DNA of 64,000 nt from JAQVYB01 sp964490935. Its GTDB lineage: Bacteria; Verrucomicrobiota; Kiritimatiellia; RZYC01. The stretch lies in the NCBI GenBank assembly GCA_964490935.1, contig CAZBEO010000003.1:27538-91537 (forward strand). The letters run 5' to 3'. The notes under the pieces are model-generated. The model made no database searches. It had not been told where the DNA came from and saw only the letters and a list, made by a program, of their open reading frames with translations. Of this stretch, positions 33,940-41,867 are shown in pieces. The translations under genes and the position numbers were made by a program. The stretch's first letter is position 1. Each line of letters starts with the position of its first letter.

Positions 33940-36236
33940 AGAGGATGACGGTGCTTCTTTTGTTAGCATGGATCAGCATGTATCGCTGCGAGGCTGTCGT
34001 GATTGAACAGATGCAGCCTGCGGCCTGGAGTGTCTCCGCTGCAACCAGCGATCCGTTTGTGGTGATTCTTGATGACCCCCCCGAACCGGGTCTAGTGGTC
34101 TGGAACGTGAGCAGCACCTGGCGGGGAACCCTCGAAGGGGTGGCTTCGGCGGACTCCAATACGCTTTCTTTTGCGGCGTCCGAACCGCTGCTGCCCGGCG
34201 AACCCGTGAGTGTTACCTTGTTTGCTCCCGGAATGACTCATTCCAGCACCTGGCGTTTCTCGGCGGCGGTGTCAGGCGGCAGTGGAATCTGTTCCACCAA
34301 TTCCGGCATGCCGGTGCTGGATACCGGTGGTTTTGCGGCCTCGAACAGCGCCTTGCGCTCGCTTTGCATCCTCGATCTGAATCGCGACGATCAGTTGGAT
34401 TTGGCGGTGCCGGTTTGGAATACGAATACGGTTTACTGTTTGGAAAACGATGGCGCAGGGACGTTGCTTTCCGAAAGACGAAGTGGCCCGGCAGGCATTC
34501 GCCTGCTGGATGTCACGGCGTCGGATATTGATCAGGATGGAGGGCCTGATCTGATGTTCGGCGCAGGCCTGAGTACGCTCACCGCGGCAACCACCGATGG
34601 AGCGGGGGTCTTCACCAACTGGATGACACCGTTCGCCGGGGCAAGCGGAGATGCCCCGTTCCGATGCGTGGAACGCTGCGAACTTAATGGTGACGGACTG
34701 CCGGATGCGTTGGCGCTGGCAGAAGACGTGGGAAGCGGAGCGGCCCTTTGGTGCGCGACCAATTTGAACGGAACACTGATCGCAGGTTCTTCGCTCGCGC
34801 TGAGTGGTGCGGCCTATGCGCTGGATGCGGCGGATGTGAATGGCGATGGATATGAGGACGCGTTGGTCGCCGGACGTAATGGTTTCGTGGGGATTTATAC
34901 TAACTCCGGGCAGGCGTTGACTCTATCGTATGAACTGAATGTCGGATCGGAAAATATCTATGCCTGCCGTCTGCTTGATGTGAATGGCGATGGTCTGCCG
35001 GAAATAGCTGTGGCTGGCTCCGAGGGCCGTGTGGCCATTGGTACGAGGAGCGCAAATGCCTGGACTTTTGAAACGCTCACCAATGAGATCAGCGTCGGAA
35101 CGCTGTATGGACTTGCCGTCGGCGATTTGGATGGCAATGGCACACCGGATCTAGCCGCCGCGGGCGGAAGCAATGTGATTGCATTTCTGAACGATGGGTC
35201 AGGCCACTTTTCCGCCGTCAAGGCCATGACGGTTGCAGGAGAAAGTTTGCGCGATATCGAACTGGCCGATTTTAATGGCGACCAGACGCTGGATATGGCA
35301 GTGTGCGGTTTCTCTTCCGGGCGGGCCTACCTGTTTCTTAACATAGCTGGCCCGACCTATAACGGATTGCTCGAATCCCAGACGGGCATTCATGACCATA
35401 GTTTTGAATATACCTTTCCGACCAACACCTTTACCAGTCATGCGGATGGAGAACTGGACTACGAATTGGAGGCGGACGATGGAGGCGCGGCACCCGTCTG
35501 GCTGACGCTGGATGCGGGGACGCGGCGCATTTCGGCAGTCGCCGCAGTCGCCGGAGAGTATGCGTTGCGTATTACGGCACGTGATGCGGATGGGCGCAAC
35601 TCTTCTGCCGACTGGCAGCTTTCTGTTTGTTTTTCCATTACGGTTTCTTGCGGACCCAATGGACAGGTCGTTCCCTCCGACGAAGTACTTGTGACGGCAG
35701 GCGGCACCACTAATTTTGTGATTACGCCCGATACTTACTATCACGTGGACGAAGTGTTCACCAACGAGGCGCTGGCCGGTGCGGCTAGTGAGCTGATCTG
35801 GAGCAACATCACGGAGAATGGCACGCTCCAGGCCCTGTTTGAACCCGATCTGGCCGAGCAGGGCACGCCGCACTGGTGGCTGGCGGACTATGCCCTGACG
35901 AACGGCGGCTATACCTTTGATCAGGCTGAAACCAATAATCCGGACAACGATCCGCACATAAACCGTGAAGAATACATTGCCGACACCAATCCGAATGACT
36001 CAGAGGACTGGTTTCAGATTGATGCACTGTCCCGGACTCCGCCGATCACCGTCTATTTTCAATCATCATCCAATCGTCTGTATTCCATGAAATACTGCTC
36101 GGCACTGACAGGCGACATCTGGACCAACGTGCCCGGTCAGGATCGACTGCCGGGCACAGGTGGTGCGGACGCCATGACCGACACCAATACCGTATCCAGC
36201 GCCTTGTTCTATCGACTGATGGTGGAAGTGCCATAG
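33936..36236 (+). CDS. Secreted FG-GAP/VCBS repeat protein with InlB-like repeat
   Basis: The start overlaps the previous stop as ATGA. A signal peptide (MKRMTVLLLLAWISMYRCEA) is followed by a ~110-residue domain. Then come seven FG-GAP/VCBS-type calcium loops: DLNRDDQLDLAV, DIDQDGGPDLMF, ELNGDGLPDALA, DVNGDGYEDALV, DVNGDGLPEIAV, DLDGNGTPDLAA and DFNGDQTLDMAV. A cadherin-like stretch (LDYELEADDGGAAPVWLTLD) and an InlB B-type repeat (ITVSCGPNGQVVPSDEVLV) come next. The C-terminal part has an EF-hand-like REEYIADTNPNDSEDWF and a short beta closing domain. This ending is widespread in Kiritimatiellota secreted proteins. It is likely a surface beta-propeller; the partner is unknown. It is the last gene of the operon. 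Confidence 0.82.
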   Translation: MKRMTVLLLLAWISMYRCEAVVIEQMQPAAWSVSAATSDPFVVILDDPPEPGLVVWNVSSTWRGTLEGVASADSNTLSFAASEPLLPGEPVSVTLFAPGMTHSSTWRFSAAVSGGSGICSTNSGMPVLDTGGFAASNSALRSLCILDLNRDDQLDLAVPVWNTNTVYCLENDGAGTLLSERRSGPAGIRLLDVTASDIDQDGGPDLMFGAGLSTLTAATTDGAGVFTNWMTPFAGASGDAPFRCVERCELNGDGLPDALALAEDVGSGAALWCATNLNGTLIAGSSLALSGAAYALDAADVNGDGYEDALVAGRNGFVGIYTNSGQALTLSYELNVGSENIYACRLLDVNGDGLPEIAVAGSEGRVAIGTRSANAWTFETLTNEISVGTLYGLAVGDLDGNGTPDLAAAGGSNVIAFLNDGSGHFSAVKAMTVAGESLRDIELADFNGDQTLDMAVCGFSSGRAYLFLNIAGPTYNGLLESQTGIHDHSFEYTFPTNTFTSHADGELDYELEADDGGAAPVWLTLDAGTRRISAVAAVAGEYALRITARDADGRNSSADWQLSVCFSITVSCGPNGQVVPSDEVLVTAGGTTNFVITPDTYYHVDEVFTNEALAGAASELIWSNITENGTLQALFEPDLAEQGTPHWWLADYALTNGGYTFDQAETNNPDNDPHINREEYIADTNPNDSEDWFQIDALSRTPPITVYFQSSSNRLYSMKYCSALTGDIWTNVPGQDRLPGTGGADAMTDTNTVSSALFYRLMVEVP

Positions 36237-36262
36237 ACATCCCGGCAAACATGCTGTATAAC
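36234..36262 (+). promoter_or_regulatory. Sigma-70-type promoter of the small barrel gene
   Basis: TAGACA (36234-36239) and TATAAC (36257-36262) are separated by 17 bases, each with five of six consensus bases. The -35 box overlaps the stop codon of the preceding gene. The ATG is 36 bases downstream of the -10 box. Confidence 0.6.
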
Positions 36263-36298
36263 AGCCTGCATCAAACGTAAAACACAGGAGGTGCGGGT

Positions 36299-36814
36299 AT
36301 GATTCGGAATTGGGTAGGTTGGATCGGGATGGCAGGTCTGTTCTTTACCACGGCGGCGCAGGGGCAGATTTTTTTTGCTGGCACACAGGAGGTCGGCCTG
36401 GGCGGGATGGTCGATTTTGCATCCACGGATGGCACGCGTGCCGAGTTGGACGCTTCCTACGGCATGTATGTGGCCGACTATTTTCAGGTGGGTGCCGAAT
36501 GTACGCTCAAGCGCAGCGGCAATGAAAGAATCTACGGACTGGGCATTACCGCCGAGTACGATTTTGATTTGGGCGTCGTGCTCTTTCCCTATGTGGGCGG
36601 ACATGTGCAGGTGATTTCGTACGATACCAACGGCGAAAACGGAGGGGCAGGGGTACTCGGCGTGAAGGGGGGCGCGATGGCCTTTGTGACCGAGAGTGTG
36701 GCGATATATGCCGAGCTCAATGGCGACTGGGCCACCTCCTCCATCTATGCCGAGGACAACGGCACCACCGATCTCGACGCCCGGATCGAATTCGGGTTGC
36801 GCTACTTCTTCTAA
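36299..36814 (+). CDS. Outer-membrane beta-barrel protein, 171 aa
   Basis: AGGAGGTG lies about 7 bases before the ATG. After a signal peptide (MIRNWVGWIGMAGLFFTTAA, cleavage near AQGQ) the protein alternates short amphipathic strands. It ends in IEFGLRYFF, an aromatic C-terminus typical of barrel proteins recognised by the BAM complex. The size fits an eight-stranded barrel of the OmpA/OmpW-like kind. It has its own promoter overlapping the previous stop. The ligand or role is unknown. Confidence 0.78.
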   Translation: MIRNWVGWIGMAGLFFTTAAQGQIFFAGTQEVGLGGMVDFASTDGTRAELDASYGMYVADYFQVGAECTLKRSGNERIYGLGITAEYDFDLGVVLFPYVGGHVQVISYDTNGENGGAGVLGVKGGAMAFVTESVAIYAELNGDWATSSIYAEDNGTTDLDARIEFGLRYFF

Positions 36815-36853
36815 GTGGTTCTCACACAAAGGCGCTCGGCACGAAGGTGAAAG

Positions 36854-37081
36854 TCAGTGGTTCGTTTCGCCGGGCTCCGGCTCTTCGACGTTGGCCTCGA
36901 TGGCCTTTTGGATGCTGTCGCGAAAGGCGGCCAGGCCAGTGGAGGGGATGATGATGGTATCCCGTCTGCCGCCCACCTCTTCCGTGATCTTCAGAAACGT
37001 TCCGCGTGGATTCTGTTTCAAATCAAAGAAAAATTGTTTGCGTTCAATCTGAATTCGCTCGCTAAGCAGTTGCTCGTCCAC
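36854..37081 (-). CDS. PUR-alpha-like DNA/RNA-binding protein, 75 aa
   Basis: The start is GTG 37081 with GGAGGTGG about 5 bases upstream. The text LLSERIQIERKQFFFDLKQN and RGTFLKITEEVGGRRDTIII matches the single PUR repeat of short bacterial proteins, which bind single-stranded DNA or RNA. A helix (GLAAFRDSIQKAIEAN) completes the fold. Such proteins exist in Bacteroidota, spirochaetes and the PVC group. It lies alone between a barrel gene and dihydropyrimidinase. The length is normal for this group. Confidence 0.78.
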   Translation of the reverse strand: MDEQLLSERIQIERKQFFFDLKQNPRGTFLKITEEVGGRRDTIIIPSTGLAAFRDSIQKAIEANVEEPEPGETNH

Positions 37082-37219
37082 AACGCCACCTCCCTATGCT
37101 GTCCATGGTCCTCAGCCATTCGAATCCGTAAAACAGAATGGCCCTTTTTTGATAAGCGAGGGAACACTAGTAAGAAATGTTAGAATGTCAAGCGGTTCCC
37201 CGGGAAAGGTTACAAAACA

Positions 37220-38620
37220 TCAGCGGGGTATTTCGATTCGCGTATTTTGGCGAGATAGGTAACGCCCATGGGTAAAGTCGCCCACGAAACATCCCCCGCG
37301 CACCATCACGCCCCCGCGCACAGTGACCGTGTCGGCGCGGCCCTTCAGCGTCATTCCTTCATAGGCGTTGTAGTCCACATTCATGGCGTGTGTTTTTGCG
37401 GAAATGACGGAGGGATAGTCCGGATCATACACCACGAGATCGGCATCGCTGCCCACCTGAATGGTGCCTTTGGCGGGATAGAGACCGAAAAGGCGTGCGG
37501 GCTGAGTGGCCGCCAACTCGACGAGGCGTTGCAGGTCGAGGTGTCCGCGCTCAACGCCGTAGGTGTAGAGCAGGTTGATGCGGTCCTGTAGGCCGGGCAC
37601 TCCGTTGGTGATGCGCGTGAAATCGTCGCGTCCCATAGCTTTTTGCGTGGCAAAATCGGTGGGAGCGTGGTCAGTGGCCACGGTATGCAGTTCGCCTTGG
37701 CTCAGCGCCCGCCAGAGTATCTCCTGATTGTGCTTGGCACGGAGGGGCGGCGAGAGGACATATTTGGCCCCCTCGAAGTCGGGCCGTTCGGCATAGGTTT
37801 GGTCGAGCAGGAGATATTGCGGGCAGGTCTCGCCCCAAGCATGCACCCCCCGCTCCCGCGCTGCGGTGAGTTCGTGTAGGGCTTCAGCACACGTGGTATG
37901 CACCACATAGACGTGCGCGCCGGTCAGTTCCGCAAAGGTCATCAGATGATGGACCCCGTCGGCCTCCACGCACGGGGGACGGCTGTGATAATGCCATTCC
38001 GGTCCGGTCTTTCCCTGCGCCAGCAATTGCCGTTGAAGCTGATCCACGAGCGACTCATTTTCGCAGTGAGCGGTCACCAGCACATTCAGTTCGCGCGCGA
38101 GGCGAAGGGTCTGGTAAAGATCAGCGTCTTCAATGCCGTTGCTGCCCTTATAGGCCAGATACACCTTGAACGACGTGATGCCTTCTTCCCGCACGATACG
38201 CCGCAGCTTTTTTTCGATGGCTTCATCAAAATGAGTGACGGTCATGTGGAAGGCATAGTCGCAGGCGGATTGGCCTCGGCTTTTTTCGTGCCAGAGCTTG
38301 AGAGCCTCATCCAGGTCGCCGTACCGTTCCGGGCTGATAAAATCGATGAAGCAGGTGGTGCCGCCGAGGAGTGCAGCGCGGCTGGCGGTGGTGTAGGTGT
38401 CTTTCGTCTGCGTGCCGCAGAAGGGCAGATAAACATGCACATGCGGATCAACGAATCCGGGAAAAACATACTTACCGCGTGCGTCAATCACCGTGGTCTT
38501 TTCATCCGGCGGCGACAGATGTTCGCCGATGTGCGAGATGGTTTCTCCTTCGCACAGTAAGTCGCCGATGAACCGACTGTCCGCCGTGATAATCTCGCCG
38601 CCTTGAATCAACAGACTCAT
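37220..38620 (-). CDS. hydA: Dihydropyrimidinase / D-hydantoinase
   Basis: GGAGG precedes the ATG. The 466-residue amidohydrolase has all metal ligands visible: H60 and H62 (PHVHVYLP), the carboxylated K152 (SFKVYLAYKG), H185 (VTAHCEN), H241 (VVHTTCAEAL) and D317 (ATDHAPTDF). It hydrolyses cyclic ureides (dihydrouracil, hydantoins) in reductive pyrimidine breakdown in the cytoplasm. The closing segment NAYEGMTLKGRADTV is typical of the family rather than of allantoinase or dihydroorotase. No other pyrimidine-degradation gene is near, so the physiological substrate may be another hydantoin. Confidence 0.92.
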   Translation of the reverse strand: MSLLIQGGEIITADSRFIGDLLCEGETISHIGEHLSPPDEKTTVIDARGKYVFPGFVDPHVHVYLPFCGTQTKDTYTTASRAALLGGTTCFIDFISPERYGDLDEALKLWHEKSRGQSACDYAFHMTVTHFDEAIEKKLRRIVREEGITSFKVYLAYKGSNGIEDADLYQTLRLARELNVLVTAHCENESLVDQLQRQLLAQGKTGPEWHYHSRPPCVEADGVHHLMTFAELTGAHVYVVHTTCAEALHELTAARERGVHAWGETCPQYLLLDQTYAERPDFEGAKYVLSPPLRAKHNQEILWRALSQGELHTVATDHAPTDFATQKAMGRDDFTRITNGVPGLQDRINLLYTYGVERGHLDLQRLVELAATQPARLFGLYPAKGTIQVGSDADLVVYDPDYPSVISAKTHAMNVDYNAYEGMTLKGRADTVTVRGGVMVRGGCFVGDFTHGRYLSRQNTRIEIPR

Positions 38621-38859
38621 GCCAACCTCCGAATGTGATGAATCAAAAGAACCAAATCAGACCTGGAAAAGAAAGAGTAAACTATCTCTCGCAGAGGGCG
38701 CAGAGAAAATTCTTTGAGTTCCTTGCGCTCTTTGTGGTGAATATCGGTAGTGCGTGAGCGCAATCATTAAGGCGTTGATTTTCGGCGTTGTGATGCTACT
38801 CTCCGAAACCAATGAACGGAAGCGGATGGCTTCGGTCTTTATCGATAAGGAGGGCGTTT
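38621..38859. repeat. Intergenic region with dispersed repeat, copy 5
   Basis: At about 38683-38742 there is CTCTCGCAGAGGGCGCAGAG followed by TTCTTTGAGTTCCTTGCGCTC and TTTGTGGTGAAT. The first phrase recurs near 57484, and the second near 858 and 61685. No gene is supported; a 72-residue frame starting at 38754 overlaps the next gene's leader in another frame and lacks a ribosome-binding site. Confidence 0.65.
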
Positions 38860-39264
38860 ATGAGAAAAATGATTCGCGGGTTGGTGTATGGAATGTGTCT
38901 GGCATCGCTGCTCTTCGTGAGCAATGCCTGGGCAGGAGAGGACTACGAGCGGGTTATCACACGGGCGTATGAGGACGTTCTCAACCGCAAACCGGATACG
39001 GGCGGCCTGCGCAATTACCGCATAAAAATGATTGATGAAGGCTGGAGCGAACAGGATGTACGCAACGACCTGCGCAGCAGCACCGAGGCGAAACAAGGCG
39101 ATGTGGACCAGATTATACGCCGCGCCTATCAGGACCTCCTCGGACGCGATCCCGATCGCGCCGGATTGGACAACTACCGCAAGATGATCCGCGACAAAGA
39201 GTGGAGCGAACAGGATGTGCGCAACAGCATTCGCGAAAGTCAGGAATACCGAAACAAACACTGA
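38860..39264 (+). CDS. Small secreted protein with two DUF4214-like repeats
   Basis: AAGGAGG is 8 bases before the ATG, which decides this start over an earlier in-frame one. A signal peptide (MRKMIRGLVYGMCLASLLFV, cleavage near AWAG) precedes two ~45-residue repeats: YERVITRAYEDVLNRKPDTG, then IIRRAYQDLLGRDPDRAGLD, each followed by NYR and WSEQDVRN. The RAY-DLLGRxPDxxGLxNY pattern is that of DUF4214, found as domains of S-layer and phycobilisome-linker-like surface proteins. Here it forms a whole small protein of 134 residues. Its function is unknown; it is likely periplasmic. Confidence 0.78.
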   Translation: MRKMIRGLVYGMCLASLLFVSNAWAGEDYERVITRAYEDVLNRKPDTGGLRNYRIKMIDEGWSEQDVRNDLRSSTEAKQGDVDQIIRRAYQDLLGRDPDRAGLDNYRKMIRDKEWSEQDVRNSIRESQEYRNKH

Positions 39265-39334
39265 TTTCCAATGATTTGGAAAAACCGTAGCTGCGCAGCA
39301 GTCCCGCTCACGCGGGATTTCCAATGGTTGGAAA
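39265..39334. repeat. Palindrome TTTCCAATGGTTGGAAA, intergenic copies
   Basis: A variant (TTTCCAATGATTTGGAAA, 39265-39282) and an exact copy (39318-39334) lie between the DUF4214-like and NusG-like genes. The space between holds CCGCTCACGCGGG, a smaller hairpin. The exact copy is the same palindrome that sits twice in the nucleotidyltransferase gene near 15.97 kb. The second copy is 8 bases from the NusG-like start codon. Confidence 0.8.
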
Positions 39335-39342
39335 AAATAATT

Positions 39343-39936
39343 ATGGAGCGGCAGATGGATAACCCGGAAGAGAATGCGCCGGAGTTTGTGCCAGAAGCAC
39401 CGGTCGAGGTGGAGGTCTCAGAGGAGGACTTTGGTCCTGTCCCGGAAGGGGCGCACTGGGTGGTGCTACATACGCGCCCGAGGGCCGAGAAGAAACTCGA
39501 ACAGTTTTGTCGCGAGCAGGAATTTATACATTATCTGCCCTGCCGAAAAAAAACGCACACCTATGGCGCCCGCCGGCGCGAATTCATGAATCCGCTTTTC
39601 CCGGGCTACCTCTTCTGCCTGGCTCCCGATCCGCAGACGGGTTTTATCAGGCAGAACCGCTACGTGGCGAATCTGCTGGCGGTGGTGGCGCAGGAAGAAC
39701 TGATCGGGTTCATGAATCAGTTGCGTCGGGCCCTGAGCGTGGGCGAAGAGCTGGACGTGCTGCCGTTCATTCAAAAGGGGAAACGGGTGCGCGTGATTTC
39801 GGGGCCGTACAAGGGCATCGAGAGCGAAGTGATCGAGCTGCGGGGTCAATCGGTGGTGGTGCTGCAAATTGAGATTCTGCAAAAGTCCGTGGCCCTCCCG
39901 GTGGACGTCTCTTGCCTCGGCCCACTGAAGGACTAA
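39343..39936 (+). CDS. NusG/RfaH-family transcription antiterminator paralogue
   Basis: ATG 39343 (or 39355) is chosen; the frame continues upstream through palindromic repeats. The 197-residue product begins with a ~35-residue acidic tail (ENAPEFVPEAPVEVEVSEED). Then comes the NusG N-terminal domain: HWVVLHTRPRAEKKLEQFC, FPGYLFCLAPD and RQNRYVANLLAVV. A KOW domain follows at the C-terminus (KGKRVRVISGPYKGIESEV). These proteins bind RNA polymerase and reduce pausing; specialised paralogues act on long polysaccharide or surface operons. The length and lack of secE/rpl neighbours argue for a specialised paralogue rather than housekeeping nusG. The target operon is unknown. Confidence 0.85.
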   Translation: MERQMDNPEENAPEFVPEAPVEVEVSEEDFGPVPEGAHWVVLHTRPRAEKKLEQFCREQEFIHYLPCRKKTHTYGARRREFMNPLFPGYLFCLAPDPQTGFIRQNRYVANLLAVVAQEELIGFMNQLRRALSVGEELDVLPFIQKGKRVRVISGPYKGIESEVIELRGQSVVVLQIEILQKSVALPVDVSCLGPLKD

Positions 39937-40231
39937 TAGCAATCCGTCGGCGTTGGATGCCTTTATACGTGAGCGCTTTGCTCAGTGATGATGGGTGTGA
40001 CTTGCCGCAGGACATCATGACGGATTGCTTTATGCAAACGGTGTTTGCGTGGGGACGACATCCCACCTGGAGGGCGAGCGTCCCGCGATCCGTGATTTGG
40101 TAGCGCTGGAGGGCGAGCGTTCCGCGAGCCGTTTCATTATAAGAAAAAGCCCGAATAAAGCCCCCTTTGAAAAAATAAAATTGCTTCATAGTTGACCGGC
40201 TGCGCGTGCATTTGCTACATCCCCGCGCACT
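39937..40231. other. Intergenic region with direct repeats
   Basis: There is no gene. It holds two direct copies of a GGAGGGCGAGCG(T/C)(T/C)CCGCGA unit (annotated separately), plus CAATCCGTCGG and ATGACGGATTGCTTTATGC, which form a long-range inverted pair around ATCCGTC/GACGGAT. A TTGACC at about 40190 could be the -35 box for the small basic protein gene, but no good -10 box is visible. Confidence 0.5.
40066..40132. repeat. Two GGAGGGCGAGCG repeats
   Basis: Copies at 40066-40093 and 40105-40132 share CTGGAGGGCGAGCG, then T(C/T)CCGCGA and CCGT. A third copy, on the minus strand, is at 44166-44193, where it flanks the gapped tandem repeat. The unit contains GCGAGCG/CGCGA, a weak hairpin. Confidence 0.75.
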
Positions 40232-40324
40232 ATGGGACAACAACTACGAGTCAGAGTTAAAAGAAAAGCACGCGTACGCCGAGAAAAACGGCTGAAAGAG
40301 CGTGCCCGCGCCGTTACGAAGTAA
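40232..40324 (+). CDS. Tiny basic protein, 30 aa
   Basis: The frame is ATG 40232 to TAA 40322 and encodes MGQQLRVRVKRKARVRREKR then LKERARAVTK. Over half of the residues are Arg or Lys. Very small basic proteins are conserved in Verrucomicrobiota, Lentisphaerota and Chlamydiota and are thought to be ribosome- or nucleic-acid-associated; this one fits that kind. No ribosome-binding site is visible. The flanks are non-coding repeats, yet this frame itself has ordered codon use. It could be a chance frame, but the composition is too specific for me to dismiss. Confidence 0.55.
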   Translation: MGQQLRVRVKRKARVRREKRLKERARAVTK

Positions 40325-40554
40325 TCCTTCCCTCGAAAGCGGCAGTTTTACACCACGTCCAACTCATCCCGGTTTCTCCGGAATCGGGTGCGGGGGTCTT
40401 GTACCCTTTTTTTGGGGGAAGCGCCGGGTGATTTTCTTTAGAAGGAAACAACATAGATGACATCCGTGTTTGGGTGTGCTATGTTTTTCGTCGTTGGGTG
40501 TAAGAGCTTAATCAATCTGAAAAAAACGAATACACGAAACCATGGGTGCAAAAG

Positions 40555-40908
40555 ATGATCGTAGTAGCCGATGATGACAGGATTCTGACGCAATTGCTGA
40601 CCCGCCTGCTTGAGGACGAAGGCTTCGAGGTGCGCGTGGCGCATGATGGCAAGAAGGCGTATGAGCTGATTCAGGATGCCAAATGCAAGGGGATGCTGTT
40701 GGACATTCGGATGCCCTGTATCAATGGCGCGGAATTGCTAATGCTGATGACGGCGGAGCAGAGCAAAATACCGGTCATTGTCATGGCTGGCTTCCCGGAC
40801 TTTGACGAAGAGGAAATGAAAATGTTCCCGAATGTGAAAAAATTCTTCCACAAACCGCTGTTCCCGGAAGATGTCCTTAATGCCGTTCGAAAGTATGCCT
40901 TGAAATGA
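40555..40908 (+). CDS. Stand-alone response-regulator receiver protein
   Basis: The start is ATG 40555 (GTG 40546 also possible). The ~117-residue product is a single receiver domain: VVADDDRILTQLL with the acidic pair, phosphoacceptor Asp in MLLDIRMPCING, a Met where the Thr/Ser usually sits (VIVMAGFPD), and Lys in FFHKPLFPEDV. It has no output domain, so it acts like CheY or as a phosphorelay step. The stop overlaps the CsgG-like gene start as ATGA, suggesting a shared transcript. The missing Thr/Ser may slow or change signalling. Confidence 0.88.
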   Translation: MIVVADDDRILTQLLTRLLEDEGFEVRVAHDGKKAYELIQDAKCKGMLLDIRMPCINGAELLMLMTAEQSKIPVIVMAGFPDFDEEEMKMFPNVKKFFHKPLFPEDVLNAVRKYALK

Positions 40909-41864
40909 GCAGTTGGCGGCACAGGGCGGGGCAGGCCCTTCTCTTCCTGCTGCTGGCGGGGTGGCTGACCGGATGCGCCTCGTTTGTAGAACAGCGCCAA
41001 GTCTCGCCGCGACCAGATTACGGCTCCGGAAAACGTTTCAAACCGGTGGTGGCCGTCTCGACTTTTGAAAACAAATCCGGCTTCAGTGGGCAGTGGGACC
41101 TAGGCAGCGGTATGGCGGACATCCTCACCACGGAACTGCTCGACTCGGATCAGTATGTGGTGCTCGAACGCCAGCAGCTCGATTCCGTCCTCGGGGAAAT
41201 CCTTCGCCAAGGGCAGGAATTTTTCCGTCGCGAAGGGCGCGTGAGTCAGGGGCGGCTCAAAAACGTACGCTACCTTATTAGCGGCTCCATCACCGATTTC
41301 ACCGTCACGGGCGACACCTCCGGCTGGTTCGGCTACAGCACCACCGTGAAGGCGGGTGGCGGAACCTCGCGCTCCCGCGTCAGCCTGCATCTGCGCCTGA
41401 CGGACGTAGAAAGCGGCGAGGTTATTTCCAGTGTGGAGGCCGCTGGAACGGCCTCGGCGGGCTGGTTCTCCGCTGCAGTGAGCTACAAGAGCCTCTCCCT
41501 CGGCGGCGACTCGTTTTTCAAAACACCGCTGGGCAAAGCCACCACACGCGCCACGCATCGGGCCGTTAAACAGCTCGCCGCCGCCATCCCCAAAGAATAC
41601 TGGCATCCCCGCGTGGCGGAGGCCGGACCGGACATGGCTGTCCTCAATGGCGGAGAGAATGTGGGCGTGCGTGTGGGCGATGAATTTGTGGTGCGTGAGC
41701 AAGGGCGCGACATTACTGACCCGGTCACCGGGGATGTCATTGAACGTTTGCCGGGCCGCGTGATCGGAAAAGTACGGGTCGACGACGTGCAGGCGCTCTC
41801 CGCCCATGCCGTGATTATCGAGGGAACCACCTATCGGGGAGCATATCTGGAGGCATCGCACTGA
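40905..41864 (+). CDS. CsgG/HfaB-like lipoprotein, 319 aa
   Basis: A lipoprotein signal (LLFLLLAGWLTGCAS; lipobox LTGC) is followed by KPVVAVSTFENKSGFSGQWD, GSGMADILTTELLDSDQYVV and LERQQLDSVLGEI, the standard CsgG domain opening. Then come RYLISGSITDFTVTG and LHLRLTDVESGEVI. The C-terminal ~80 residues are an extra domain (GVRVGDEFVVREQGRDITD). CsgG-family proteins form outer-membrane channels for curli or holdfast subunits, or are periplasmic lipoproteins of unknown role. No curli genes are near. It is coupled to the receiver gene by ATGA. Confidence 0.85.
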   Translation: MSSWRHRAGQALLFLLLAGWLTGCASFVEQRQVSPRPDYGSGKRFKPVVAVSTFENKSGFSGQWDLGSGMADILTTELLDSDQYVVLERQQLDSVLGEILRQGQEFFRREGRVSQGRLKNVRYLISGSITDFTVTGDTSGWFGYSTTVKAGGGTSRSRVSLHLRLTDVESGEVISSVEAAGTASAGWFSAAVSYKSLSLGGDSFFKTPLGKATTRATHRAVKQLAAAIPKEYWHPRVAEAGPDMAVLNGGENVGVRVGDEFVVREQGRDITDPVTGDVIERLPGRVIGKVRVDDVQALSAHAVIIEGTTYRGAYLEASH

Positions 41865-41867
41865 AGT

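Noticed and set aside
38754..38972. 72-codon frame before the DUF4214-like gene
   Set aside because: It overlaps the real gene in another frame and has no ribosome-binding site.
40905..41864. Curli biogenesis locus
   Set aside because: CsgG-like protein only; no csgA, csgB, csgE or csgF homologue is near.
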